Shown here one piece after another: positions 9,896 to 18,071 of a DNA stretch of 64,000 nt (within the stretch, counting starts at the first letter, position 1; the number at the start of each line of letters is the position of its first letter). Made by a program: the position numbers and the translations under genes. The notes beneath the pieces are model-generated. The model was not told where the DNA came from, made no database searches, and saw only the letters and a program-made list of their open reading frames with translations. This DNA comes from Lujinxingia litoralis (GTDB lineage: Bacteria > Myxococcota_A > Bradymonadia > Bradymonadales > Bradymonadaceae): contig NZ_QHKO01000003.1 of assembly GCF_003260125.1 (NCBI RefSeq), forward strand, positions 1 to 64,000. Reading direction: 5' to 3'.

Positions 9896-11614
9896 TCAGC
9901 GGGTTTCGAAGAATTCGACGGCTCGGTGCCAGTTGCGCTCAATGTCGTTCTTAAATGCCAGAATCATCAGCATCAAGATCAGCGTAAAGCCGATGTAGGC
10001 CGCGATCTGACGGGTGCGGAAGCTCAGCGGGCCGCGCTTGATGGCTTCCAGGGCAAAGAGCATCAGCTGCCCGCCGTCGAGCACCGGAATGGGCAGGAGG
10101 TTGAGGATGGCCAGGTTGATACTGATCAGGGCCATCATCTCCAGAAAAGGCTCCCAGCCGGCGCGTCCGGCCTCGGCGGCCAGCTCGCCGATCATGATCG
10201 GACCACCGATGCTCTTGGTGGAGACGCGCCCCTCGGCCATCCGCACCAGCCCCAGGGTGAGCATGCGGGAGAACTTCCAGGTCTGACTAAAGGCCTCGGA
10301 GGTGGCGTAGCCCAGGCGGCTGAAGAAGGGGTGGGGGATGTTCTCCGGGGTGACCGAGTTCCGCAGGGAGTCCCAGCCGTTGTAGATGCGGTAGCGGGTC
10401 TGCTCGGTGGCGTCGCTGTAGGCGGTGACCGAGGTGGTCAGGGTGGTGGTCAACGGCTTTCCGTCGCGCTCAAAGGCGATCTTAAAATCGGTCTGGAGCG
10501 GGGGGGCGTCTTCGCCGGCGGCGTCGCGATCGACGATGCGCTGGTTGATGGTGTTGTGAATGTGGCTGAGCATCAAGGACCAGCTGGAGAAGGCGCGGTC
10601 GTCGACGGAGAGGATGCGGTCGCCGGGCTTGAGGCCGGCTTCGGCCACCGGGCTCTCGGGTTTGACCTGGGCGATGACCATCTCGGCCGGCGTGATGCCG
10701 ATGGCGTACTCCCCATCGACGAGCTCGGGGGTGACGTCGAGCTCGATGAGGCGCTGTTTGTAGAAGGTGCCGTAGTCGACGTGTACCGGATAGCGGCGCA
10801 GCGCCTTGATATGCAGGGGCTCTCCCTGGCTCTCGCGCACCAGCGATTCCACCTCGTGGAAGCGGGAGACCGGGGTCTCATCGACGGCGATGATGCGGTC
10901 GAAATAGGCCAGGCCGGCGCGGGCGGCCGGGCCCTGGTGGTCGGTCAGAGCGATGGTGGAGCCGGCGGTGCCCAGGTGGATACCGATGAGCCCGTAGGTG
11001 CGGCGGTCCAGCCCCAGGTGGTCGGTAGCCTCAAAGCGGGCCGGGGTCAGGTGGGTGGTGAAGCGCTCGCCATCGCGCTCGTAGACGACCTCCAGCTCCT
11101 GATCGTAGGCCGGGCGGGTGTAGTGGGCGACGTCGTGAAAGAAGCGTACCGGATGGCCCTCGATCTCCACGATGCGGTCGCCGGCCTGGATGCCGGCCTG
11201 GGCGGCCGGGGCCTCCGGGTAGGCCTGGCCGACCACCGCCGGCGGGGCGGTGGTCTGGAGCATGGCGAAGACGAAGTAGATGGCCACCGGGAGGATGAAG
11301 TTGGCCAGGGGGCCGGCCAGAATCACCAGGGAGCGCTGCCAGATGGGTTTGGCCATCAGCGCCCGCTTTTGCTCCTCTTCGGGCAGGTCTTCAATGGATT
11401 CCAGATCGGCGCCGAACAACTGCACGTACCCCCCCAGGGGGAGCGCGCAGAGGGCGAACTCGGTTTCACCGCGCTGGTAGGTGGCGATGGCCGGTCCAAA
11501 ACCCAGCGCAAAGCGCAGGACTTTGACGTCGAAGAGGCGAGCGACCAGGTAGTGGCCGAGCTCATGGACGAAGACCAGGACGCCGATGAGGATGATGAAG
11601 TAGATGAGGCTCAT
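9896..11614 (-). CDS. rseP: Site-2 intramembrane zinc metalloprotease RseP (M50), three PDZ-like repeats
   Basis: RseP cleaves membrane-anchored anti-sigma factors and signal-peptide remnants within the inner membrane. The zinc motif HELGH is at residues 17-21 in the first membrane helix, GFGPAIATY follows as the beta-hairpin region, and the second zinc ligand motif is NLLPIPVLDGGQL near the C-terminus. At 572 residues it is about 120 longer than E. coli RseP. The extra length is a third PDZ-like module: PAAQAGIQAGDRIVEI, AARAGLAYFDRIIAVD and VAEAGLKPGDRILSVD. It sits between cdsA and tsaB; the common cdsA-dxr-rseP order is kept apart from the missing dxr. Confidence 0.95.
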   Translation of the reverse strand: MSLIYFIILIGVLVFVHELGHYLVARLFDVKVLRFALGFGPAIATYQRGETEFALCALPLGGYVQLFGADLESIEDLPEEEQKRALMAKPIWQRSLVILAGPLANFILPVAIYFVFAMLQTTAPPAVVGQAYPEAPAAQAGIQAGDRIVEIEGHPVRFFHDVAHYTRPAYDQELEVVYERDGERFTTHLTPARFEATDHLGLDRRTYGLIGIHLGTAGSTIALTDHQGPAARAGLAYFDRIIAVDETPVSRFHEVESLVRESQGEPLHIKALRRYPVHVDYGTFYKQRLIELDVTPELVDGEYAIGITPAEMVIAQVKPESPVAEAGLKPGDRILSVDDRAFSSWSLMLSHIHNTINQRIVDRDAAGEDAPPLQTDFKIAFERDGKPLTTTLTTSVTAYSDATEQTRYRIYNGWDSLRNSVTPENIPHPFFSRLGYATSEAFSQTWKFSRMLTLGLVRMAEGRVSTKSIGGPIMIGELAAEAGRAGWEPFLEMMALISINLAILNLLPIPVLDGGQLMLFALEAIKRGPLSFRTRQIAAYIGFTLILMLMILAFKNDIERNWHRAVEFFETR

Positions 11615-11659
11615 GGGTGCCTGCGGGCGAGGGGCCAGGGGAGCGTCGAGGGATCGGGC

Positions 11660-12508
11660 TTAGAAGCCCCGGGTGGTGAAAATCATGAAGTAATAGACCC
11701 AGGGAGAGGCAAAAAACAACGCGTCGATGCGGTCGAGGATTCCACCGTGTCCGTAGATGATGGTCCCGCTATCTTTGACATCGTGCGCGCGTTTGACCAG
11801 GGATTCGGCCAGGTCACCGGTCTGCCCCAGGAGGTTCGCCGGGATGGCCAGTGCCAGGATCTGGAGGAACGAGAGGTCGGTCCAGGCCTCGGGGGCCAGC
11901 GCGACGAAGAGAGCGTTGAAGGCCATGGCAAAGAGCACGCTGGCGACCACGCCGCCGAGCGCGCCTTCGACCGATTTGTTGGGGCTGACCGAGGGGTAGA
12001 GCTTGTGCTTGCCCAGGGCCCGGCCGCTGAAATAGGCGCCGGTGTCCGAGGCCCAGACGATGGCCAGGGTCATCAGGATCCACATCGGGCCGGCCTGCTC
12101 ACCATCGCGGCCCAGCAGGGCAATGAAGGTGATGAGGATGCCGCCGTAGAGGATCGCGGTGATGGCCGAGCCTATCTGGTGGGTGACGCGGCTCTGATCT
12201 TTGAAGGCAAAGAGAAAGTAGAGGAACACCGCCAGCGTGGTGCCGGCCAGCGCCGGCACAAAGAAGGCCGGGGCGAAGTAGAGCACGTTCATCAGGCCCA
12301 CACCCAGGATCATGGCGACGACGCGCCCGCCGGGGTGCTCGGAGCTGAAGGTGATGCCGCAGAACTCCCAGATGGAGATCGCGCCCACCAGGGCGATGAA
12401 GGCAAAGAAGAGCCAGGCCGGGGCGTAGAGGATCAGCGCGATGAGCAGGGGCAACGCCACGATCGCGGTGATCAGGCGTGGTATCAGGTCAGATTTTTTC
12501 TTGGACAT
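11660..12508 (-). CDS. cdsA: Phosphatidate cytidylyltransferase
   Basis: CdsA makes CDP-diacylglycerol from phosphatidic acid and CTP at the inner membrane, the branch point of phospholipid synthesis. The 282-residue protein is almost entirely hydrophobic helices and ends with the CDP-DAG synthase signature (SLVKRAHDVKDSG followed by YGHGGILDRIDALFFA). The second diagnostic segment, WASDTGAYFSGRALGKHK, is also present. It is followed 45 bp downstream by rseP, the usual bacterial neighbour. Confidence 0.96.
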   Translation of the reverse strand: MSKKKSDLIPRLITAIVALPLLIALILYAPAWLFFAFIALVGAISIWEFCGITFSSEHPGGRVVAMILGVGLMNVLYFAPAFFVPALAGTTLAVFLYFLFAFKDQSRVTHQIGSAITAILYGGILITFIALLGRDGEQAGPMWILMTLAIVWASDTGAYFSGRALGKHKLYPSVSPNKSVEGALGGVVASVLFAMAFNALFVALAPEAWTDLSFLQILALAIPANLLGQTGDLAESLVKRAHDVKDSGTIIYGHGGILDRIDALFFASPWVYYFMIFTTRGF

Positions 12509-12555
12509 CGTCGGGGAGGGGTGCGGGCAAGCCCGGGCAGCGCCGGGAAGGGGAT

Positions 12556-13437
12556 TCAGGAGCGCTGGAGCTCGGCGATTTTTTGCTCGATGGCCGAGTT
12601 ATCGGGTTCCATGCTCAGGGCGAATTGGAGGTTCTGCAGGGCGGCGGCCGGGTTGCCGATGGCCAGATCGCGTTGGGCGAGCTTGAGAAAGCGGCGGGCC
12701 TGGGGGCCCCTGGCGAGCTCGTCGAGGGTGCGGGGACCGCGCTCGGCCATGTTGGTGGCCTCCGGGTCCAGGCGGAGCTGCCCCTGCTGGAGGGCGTCTT
12801 CGTAGATGGCGCGCAGCCGGCGGTCGGAGATGGCGGCGTAGGCCTCGGTTAACAACTTATAAAAGGTATTTACCTGGTCGTAGAGCGCCTTACCCCAACG
12901 CTCGCCGGTGTATTGCTCGTAGCGATCGGGGTGAAAGCGCAGGCTCAAGACGTCGAAGGCCTTGACGATGCGATGGTGAGGCGCGCCGTTGTTGAGGCCC
13001 AACAGCTGGAAGTAGCTCTGTTTGTCGGCCAGTTCGAGGCGCTTTTTGGTTTCGTTGTAAAAGGCGCGCCACTGCTCCAGGTCGGCGCTGGAGCGCTGCG
13101 GGGGGACCAGGGCCTGCAGGGCGTTGCGAAAGACCGGCCCGGGCACCGGGTAGCGTAGGACTCGGGTGACCGGGGCGCCGGCCGGGGCCTGGTCCGGGTA
13201 GAGGAGAAGGATGGGGAGCTCGGGCAGGTGCGTCTGCAGCTCACGTAAGAGCTGCCCGGTGGCCTGATCGGCCAGGTGGACGTGCACGATGGCCGCGGCC
13301 ACCGGGCGTCCGACGAGCTTCTGGGCGATGCCGGCGCCTTTTTTGGTGGCGACCGGTTTGAAGTGCCCCGGAGGCAGGTCTGCCAGGATGCGTTTGAGAA
13401 GCCCGACATCACCGCAGGCCACAAGGAGCTGTTTCAT
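12556..13437 (-). CDS. J-domain protein with degenerate receiver-like N-terminus and TPR-like tail
   Basis: The 293-residue protein has three parts. Residues 1-112 look like a CheY-like alpha/beta fold (MKQLLVACGDVGLLKRIL, AAAIVHVHLAD, LPILLLYPD), but the position where a receiver has its phosphorylated Asp reads VHVH, so phosphotransfer is unlikely. Residues 140-205 form a J-domain with HPD at 169-171 (LRFHPDRY) and the AYAAISDRRLRAIYEDAL end. The last 60 residues form a TPR-like helical pair (FLKLAQRDLAIGNPAAALQNLQFAL). Such J-domains recruit Hsp70. It is the first gene of the long minus-strand run, 47 bp ahead of cdsA. Confidence 0.8.
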   Translation of the reverse strand: MKQLLVACGDVGLLKRILADLPPGHFKPVATKKGAGIAQKLVGRPVAAAIVHVHLADQATGQLLRELQTHLPELPILLLYPDQAPAGAPVTRVLRYPVPGPVFRNALQALVPPQRSSADLEQWRAFYNETKKRLELADKQSYFQLLGLNNGAPHHRIVKAFDVLSLRFHPDRYEQYTGERWGKALYDQVNTFYKLLTEAYAAISDRRLRAIYEDALQQGQLRLDPEATNMAERGPRTLDELARGPQARRFLKLAQRDLAIGNPAAALQNLQFALSMEPDNSAIEQKIAELQRS

Positions 13438-13602
13438 GGGATACGTCCCTCTGGGAGCACGGATGAGCGGGGAGCAGCGTTACAGGGCGTGCCGGGGTCA
13501 AGGTACAGGTTGTGAGTACAAGATTTTGGGGGAAACGGAAAGCAGGGGCGGGCGCGGCGCCGGGCGCGACCCGTGCCCCGAAGGGCTAAGAGGCCGGGCT
13601 GG

Positions 13603-13630
13603 TTGACAGAAAAAGGGCGCGCGCGATAAT
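13603..13630 (+). promoter_or_regulatory. sigma70-type promoter for galU
   Basis: A perfect -35 hexamer TTGACA (13603-13608) is separated by 16 bases from a -10 box GATAAT (13625-13630), 5 of 6 to consensus. Transcription would start near 13637, giving a leader of about 80 bases before the galU ATG. It lies in the 282-bp gap between the divergent J-domain gene and galU, which holds no other gene. Confidence 0.75.
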
Positions 13631-13719
13631 CGCGGGCTGCGCGACGGCTGCGGCACGCGGGGTGAGGATGATGCGTGTGCCGTGGACACTTCCCCCCTTT
13701 TGATTTGAGGCGATGAGAG

Positions 13720-14625
13720 ATGGTTCCGAACCCCGAGAAGAAGCAGGTTCGCAAGGCGGTGATCCCGGTGGCCGGGTTTGGTACGCGGCTCCTGCCGGTG
13801 ACCAAGTCGGTGCCCAAGGAGTTGTTGCCGGTGGTCGATGTGCCGGCGATTCAGGTGGTGGTGGAAGAGTGCGTGGCCGCGGGGATCGAAGAGGTGATTT
13901 TGATCACCGGCCGGGGCAAGGGCGGGGTCGAGGATCATTTCGACTATAACTTCGAGCTTGAGAACATCCTGGAAGTACGCGGCAAGATCGAGGAGCTGGA
14001 GCGGGTGCGCTCGATCAGCCAGATGATCCGCACGATCGCGATTCGCCAGAAGAAGCCCCTGGGGCTGGGACACGCGATCCTGTGCGCGCGTGACGTGGTG
14101 GGGGATGAGCCCTTTTTGGTGGTGTTGCCCGACGACCTGATCGGCTCCAACCCGCCGGTGACCCGTCAGTTAATCGATGTGTACGAGCGCTACGGTCAGG
14201 CGGTGGTCAGCGTGATGCCGGTGAGCGACGAGGAGGTCTCGCGCTACGGAATCATCACCGGGGAGAACTGGGCGCCGGGGCTGCACCGGGTGCGGGGCAT
14301 CGTGGAAAAACCCACGGTGGAACTGGCCCCCTCCAACCTGGCGGTGATCGGGCGTTATCTGCTGCCGCCGGTGATTTTTGACATGCTGGCCGAGGTGGAG
14401 CCGGACGCCTCTGGTGAGATTCAGCTCACCGATGCCCTGAGCCGCCTGAGCCGGGAGCGCGCGCTGGTGGGCTATGAGTTTAAGGGGCGTCGCCACGACA
14501 TCGGCGATAAGCTGGGCTTTCTGACGGCGAACATCTCCTACGGGCTGCGCCATCCGGAGATGGGACCGCGGTTGCTGGAGTACCTGCGGCGCAAGGTTCG
14601 GGAGGCCGATGAGGCGGGCAAGTAA
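13720..14625 (+). CDS. galU: UTP-glucose-1-phosphate uridylyltransferase
   Basis: GalU makes UDP-glucose for polysaccharide, LPS and galactose metabolism. The 301-residue product has the nucleotide-binding start KAVIPVAGFGTRLLPVTK, the KSVPKELLPVVDVPAIQ segment, EVILITGRGKGGVEDHFD, and the family motif LGHAILCARDVVGDEPFLVVLPDD. GIVEKP and the acidic C-terminal helix are also present. The ATG at 13720 is favoured because the homologous N-terminus begins directly after a short basic leader and GAGG lies upstream. The 3' end overlaps the next gene by 17 bp. Confidence 0.97.
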   Translation: MVPNPEKKQVRKAVIPVAGFGTRLLPVTKSVPKELLPVVDVPAIQVVVEECVAAGIEEVILITGRGKGGVEDHFDYNFELENILEVRGKIEELERVRSISQMIRTIAIRQKKPLGLGHAILCARDVVGDEPFLVVLPDDLIGSNPPVTRQLIDVYERYGQAVVSVMPVSDEEVSRYGIITGENWAPGLHRVRGIVEKPTVELAPSNLAVIGRYLLPPVIFDMLAEVEPDASGEIQLTDALSRLSRERALVGYEFKGRRHDIGDKLGFLTANISYGLRHPEMGPRLLEYLRRKVREADEAGK

Positions 14626-15184
14626 AGGGGCGGCGCGCGGGTGCGCGGCGGTGGCGGTGGCGGTGGTAGGGCTGGTCGGGAGGCCGGCGCCGGCCTCGCC
14701 GCCGCCTTTTTTGTGGGCGCTGGAGGGCGCCGGCCAGCGCGCCGGAGAGGGGGCGGCCGCCCCCTGGATGGTGCGCACGGTGGCGCCCACGCTGCGGGAG
14801 TACTGCGGGCAGCGGGTGCTGCGCGATGAGCGGGGGCGGCGCATCACCCTGAGCGAGCGCGCCGACTGGCCCTGGGGGATGGTGCATGCGCTGTGGTGGT
14901 CGACGGACGTGGCCGAGGCGCTCAGGGGCCAGGGCGTGCGGGTGGACAGCGCGCAGCGCGGGGTGGAAGTGGTGGAGGGGGCCCTGGCGTACTGCTATGG
15001 CGCGGAGGAGGCCCGGATCTGCGTGGACTCGCGGGTGGAGGCCCTGGTGTACGCCCGGGTGGAGCGCGCCGGGGAGCGCTGGGAGTTCTGGATGGAGCCC
15101 GCAGCGCAGGCCGCGCGGGTGAGTCGCGGGGGACAGCTGTGGGCGCGCCTGGAGCGCGCGACCTGCGGCGAGGATGAGGGCTAG
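14609..15184 (+). CDS. Secreted hypothetical protein overlapping galU
   Basis: Not recognised. The 191-residue product begins with a basic region and a hydrophobic Ala/Val stretch ending PAPAS (about residue 30), a plausible Sec signal peptide. The mature part has three to four Cys residues (EYCGQ, AYCYGAEEARICVD, ATCGED), which would suit disulfides. The start overlaps the galU end by 17 bp, consistent with coupled translation. Its TAG stop shares the palindrome CTAG (15181-15184) with the stop of the convergent copA. Coding is supported by length and the signal peptide only; the very high GC makes long chance ORFs common here. Confidence 0.55.
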   Translation: MRRASKGAARGCAAVAVAVVGLVGRPAPASPPPFLWALEGAGQRAGEGAAAPWMVRTVAPTLREYCGQRVLRDERGRRITLSERADWPWGMVHALWWSTDVAEALRGQGVRVDSAQRGVEVVEGALAYCYGAEEARICVDSRVEALVYARVERAGERWEFWMEPAAQAARVSRGGQLWARLERATCGEDEG

Positions 15185-18024
15185 TCCTTTGAGAAGTCTC
15201 GGCGTTTGAGGAGCAGGGCGTTGGTGACTACGCTGACGCTGGAGAAGGCCATGGCCATGGCCGCAAAGGCCGGGCGGAGCAGGCCCAGGGCGGCCACCGG
15301 GATGAGCACCGTGTTGTAGACAAAGGCCCAGAAGAGGTTCTGGCGGATCTTGGTGTAGGTGGCCGCCGAGAGCGAGATGGCTCGTCGCACCCCGTCGAGG
15401 GAGCTGGAGATCAGGGTGATGTCGGCCGACTCAATGGCCACGTCGGTGCCCGAGCCGATGGCGATGCCCAGGTCGGCCTGGGCCAGCGCCGGGGCGTCGT
15501 TGACGCCGTCGCCGATCATGGCGACTACGCGGCGTCCCTCCTGCTGGATCTCGCGCACCGCCGCGGCCTTATCGCCGGGGCGCACCTCGGCTTTGACGCG
15601 CTCGGGGGGGATGCCCACGCGCTCGGCCACCACGCGGGCGGTCTGGGGGTTGTCGCCGGTGATGAGCCAGGTCTCGGTGTCGCGGCCGTGGAGCCACGCG
15701 ATCAGCTCGGTGGCGTCGTCGCGCAGGGTGTCTTCCAGGGCAAAGAGGGCCAGGGGCCGGCCGGTGGCAGCCATGGCGACCACGGTTTTTCCCTGGCTGC
15801 GTAGCGCGTCGATGGTGTCGGTGGGCAGCGTCACGCCGGCGAATTCGGCCAGCCAGGAGGGCTTGCCAATGGCCAGGGACTCGCCATCGATGGTGGCGGT
15901 GACGCCGTCGCCGGCGATGGTGTTGAACTCGCGGATCGCCGGCAGCGTGAGCTCGCGGCTGCGGGCGGCCCGGATGATGGCCAGGCCGATGGGGTGCTGG
16001 CCGGCCTCTTCGATGGCGGCGGCCCGGGCCAGCAGGTCGTCTTCGGCGCCGTGGAGGCTAACCACGTCGGTCAGGGCCATTTCGCCGTGGGTGAGCGTGC
16101 CGGTCTTATCAAAGACCACCGCGTGCAGGGCCCGGGCGCGCTCCAGGGCCTGGGCGTTGCGGATGAGCACGCCCATGGTGGCCCCTTTGCCCGAGCCCAC
16201 CATCATGGCCGTGGGGGTGGCCAGGCCCAGGGCGCAGGGGCAGGCGATGACCAGCACGGCGACCGCCGGGAGGATGGCGTCGGCCGGGGACTCCACCAGG
16301 GCCCAGACGACGAAGGTGGCCATCGCGATGAGGATCACCGCCGGCACAAAGATCGAGGAGACCCGGTCGACCAGGCGCTGAATGTTGGCCCGGGATTCCT
16401 GGGCTTCTTCGACCTGGCGGGCGATGTGGGCCAGGGCCGTGTCGGCGCCCACGCGGGTGGCCTGCAAGATGAGCTGGCCGTCGGTGTTGATGGTGCCGCC
16501 GATGACCGTGTCGCCGGGGCCCCGGGTGACCGGGACGGATTCGCCGGTGATCATCGACTCGTTGACGTCGGAGCGCCCCTGAAGGACCCGGGCATCGGTG
16601 GGGATCTTTTCGCCGGCGCGGACCCGCAGAACATCGCCGGGCTGAAGCTCGGCGACGTCGACGGCGACCCATTGTTCGTCGCGGCGGACCTGGGCCTGTT
16701 TGGCTCCCAGGTCGAGCAGGGCCTCGATGGCTTCGCCGGCTTTGCCCTTGGCGCGGGCCTCCAGCCATTTGCCCAGGCCGATCAGCGTCAGGATCATCGC
16801 CGCGCTCTCATAATAGGTGTGCGCGTGCTCGACGACGCCCCCGATGAAGAGCAGACCCAACACGGTGGAGAAGATGTAGGCCGTGCCGGCACCCAGGGCC
16901 ACCAGGGTATCCATGTTGACCGAGCGATGGCGCGCGGCGTTGAAGGCGCCCCTAAAGAAGCCCTGGCCGACGTAGGCCATGACCACGCCGGTGAGGTAGA
17001 TCAGGGTGAGCTGGCGGGTGGCTTCGGCGTGGTAGTTGGCCTGCCAGTCGAGCCACATCGGCCCCATGTCCAGGAGCATGATCGGGAGGGTGAGGATGGC
17101 GCCGGCGATCCAGCGTTTTTGCCAGAACTCGGCCTCGGCCCGGCGGCGCTCACTGATGCGGGAGCCGGTGCGGGGCTCGGCGCCGGCGGTGGCGGTGGGG
17201 GCCGGGGGCTCCTCGATCTCGTAGCCGGCGCGGTGCACGGCGTCGATGAGGCGTTGGTGATCGCGGGGGGCGTCGGGCTTCCAGATCACCCGGGCCTGTT
17301 CGGTGGCGAAGTTGACGCGGGCCTCGGCCACGCCTTCGACCCTGCTTAGGGCGTCTTCCACGCGGGCCACGCACGAGGCGCAGGTCATGCCCCGGACCTC
17401 CAGGAGCTCGGAGGGGATGTCGATGGCGGGCAGCGCGTGGTCTGGCGGCTCCTCATCGCCTTGCGGTGCCCGGGGGGCTTCCTGAGGCTTTAGGGGCGCG
17501 CGATGGTCGGCGCCGGGGGCGCTATCCCCGTCGCCTTTCTCCGTAGTGGTCTCGCCACCCTCCTGAAGGAGGGTGGCGGGGTATCCGGCCTCGGAGATGG
17601 CGTGGGCGATGGTGTCGGCGTCGGGCCCCTCGGGGGCGGTGGTGACCCGGGCGCGGGCGTCGTCGCGATCGACCGTGTGGTCGAGCACGCCGGGGAGGGC
17701 GTTGAGGGCTTTTTCGACCCGCGCGACGCATTTGCCACAGGTCATGCCCTGGACCTCAAAGGTCCTGGCGAGCGGCTGACCCGCCTCGCCGGCCTCGCCA
17801 GCGCCACCCTCCTGAAGGAGGGTGGCGGGGTATCCGGCCTCGGAGATGGCGTGGGCGATGGTGTCGGCGTCGGGCCCCTCGGGGGCGGTGGTGACCCGGG
17901 CGCGGGCGTCGTCGCGATCGACCGTGTGGTCGAGCACGCCGGGGAGGTTGTTGAGGGCTTTTTCGACCCGCGCGACGCATTTGCCACAGGTCATGCCTTC
18001 GACGTTAAAGTGAACTACAGGCAT
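15181..18024 (-). CDS. copA: Cu+-transporting P1B-type ATPase with three HMA domains, two of them duplicated
   Basis: CopA exports Cu+ (or Ag+) across the inner membrane using ATP. N-terminal metal-binding domains lie at about 1-75, 85-160 and 207-275. The first two carry MTCGKC and the third MTCASC as the CxxC copper site. The core has the TGES actuator loop (ITGESVPVTRG), the transport motif CPC (VIACPCALGLATPT), the phosphorylation site DKTGTLT, and the GDGVNDAPALAQAD hinge. The length of 947 is long because of the extra HMA domain. The duplicated HMA units are nearly identical at DNA level (see the repeat entry). The gene is monocistronic and convergent with the galU side; no CueR-like or CopZ gene is adjacent. 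Confidence 0.96.
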   Translation of the reverse strand: MPVVHFNVEGMTCGKCVARVEKALNNLPGVLDHTVDRDDARARVTTAPEGPDADTIAHAISEAGYPATLLQEGGAGEAGEAGQPLARTFEVQGMTCGKCVARVEKALNALPGVLDHTVDRDDARARVTTAPEGPDADTIAHAISEAGYPATLLQEGGETTTEKGDGDSAPGADHRAPLKPQEAPRAPQGDEEPPDHALPAIDIPSELLEVRGMTCASCVARVEDALSRVEGVAEARVNFATEQARVIWKPDAPRDHQRLIDAVHRAGYEIEEPPAPTATAGAEPRTGSRISERRRAEAEFWQKRWIAGAILTLPIMLLDMGPMWLDWQANYHAEATRQLTLIYLTGVVMAYVGQGFFRGAFNAARHRSVNMDTLVALGAGTAYIFSTVLGLLFIGGVVEHAHTYYESAAMILTLIGLGKWLEARAKGKAGEAIEALLDLGAKQAQVRRDEQWVAVDVAELQPGDVLRVRAGEKIPTDARVLQGRSDVNESMITGESVPVTRGPGDTVIGGTINTDGQLILQATRVGADTALAHIARQVEEAQESRANIQRLVDRVSSIFVPAVILIAMATFVVWALVESPADAILPAVAVLVIACPCALGLATPTAMMVGSGKGATMGVLIRNAQALERARALHAVVFDKTGTLTHGEMALTDVVSLHGAEDDLLARAAAIEEAGQHPIGLAIIRAARSRELTLPAIREFNTIAGDGVTATIDGESLAIGKPSWLAEFAGVTLPTDTIDALRSQGKTVVAMAATGRPLALFALEDTLRDDATELIAWLHGRDTETWLITGDNPQTARVVAERVGIPPERVKAEVRPGDKAAAVREIQQEGRRVVAMIGDGVNDAPALAQADLGIAIGSGTDVAIESADITLISSSLDGVRRAISLSAATYTKIRQNLFWAFVYNTVLIPVAALGLLRPAFAAMAMAFSSVSVVTNALLLKRRDFSKD
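17554..17997 (-). repeat. 249-bp-period tandem duplication inside copA, with 24-bp palindromes
   Basis: Bases 17554-17748 and 17803-17997 are 195-bp copies offset by 249 bp that differ at only two adjacent positions (GC at 17699-17700 against TT at 17948-17949), changing one Ala to Asn. Each copy begins with a perfect palindrome, 10-bp arms GCCACCCTCC and GGAGGGTGGC around TGAA (17554-17577 and 17803-17826), which encodes the linker after each HMA domain. The absence of synonymous drift points to a very recent duplication or to gene conversion. Confidence 0.95.
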
Positions 18025-18071
18025 GGAATCTCTCCCCGGTGTGGGTGGTGGATGGAGCTATGTCGTGCGTG

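Noticed and set aside
9830..12805. Long plus-strand ORF (991 codons) across tsaB, rseP and cdsA
   Set aside because: Antisense shadow of three conserved genes; translation is Gly/Val/Gln/Asp-rich without motifs, typical of reversed high-GC coding sequence.
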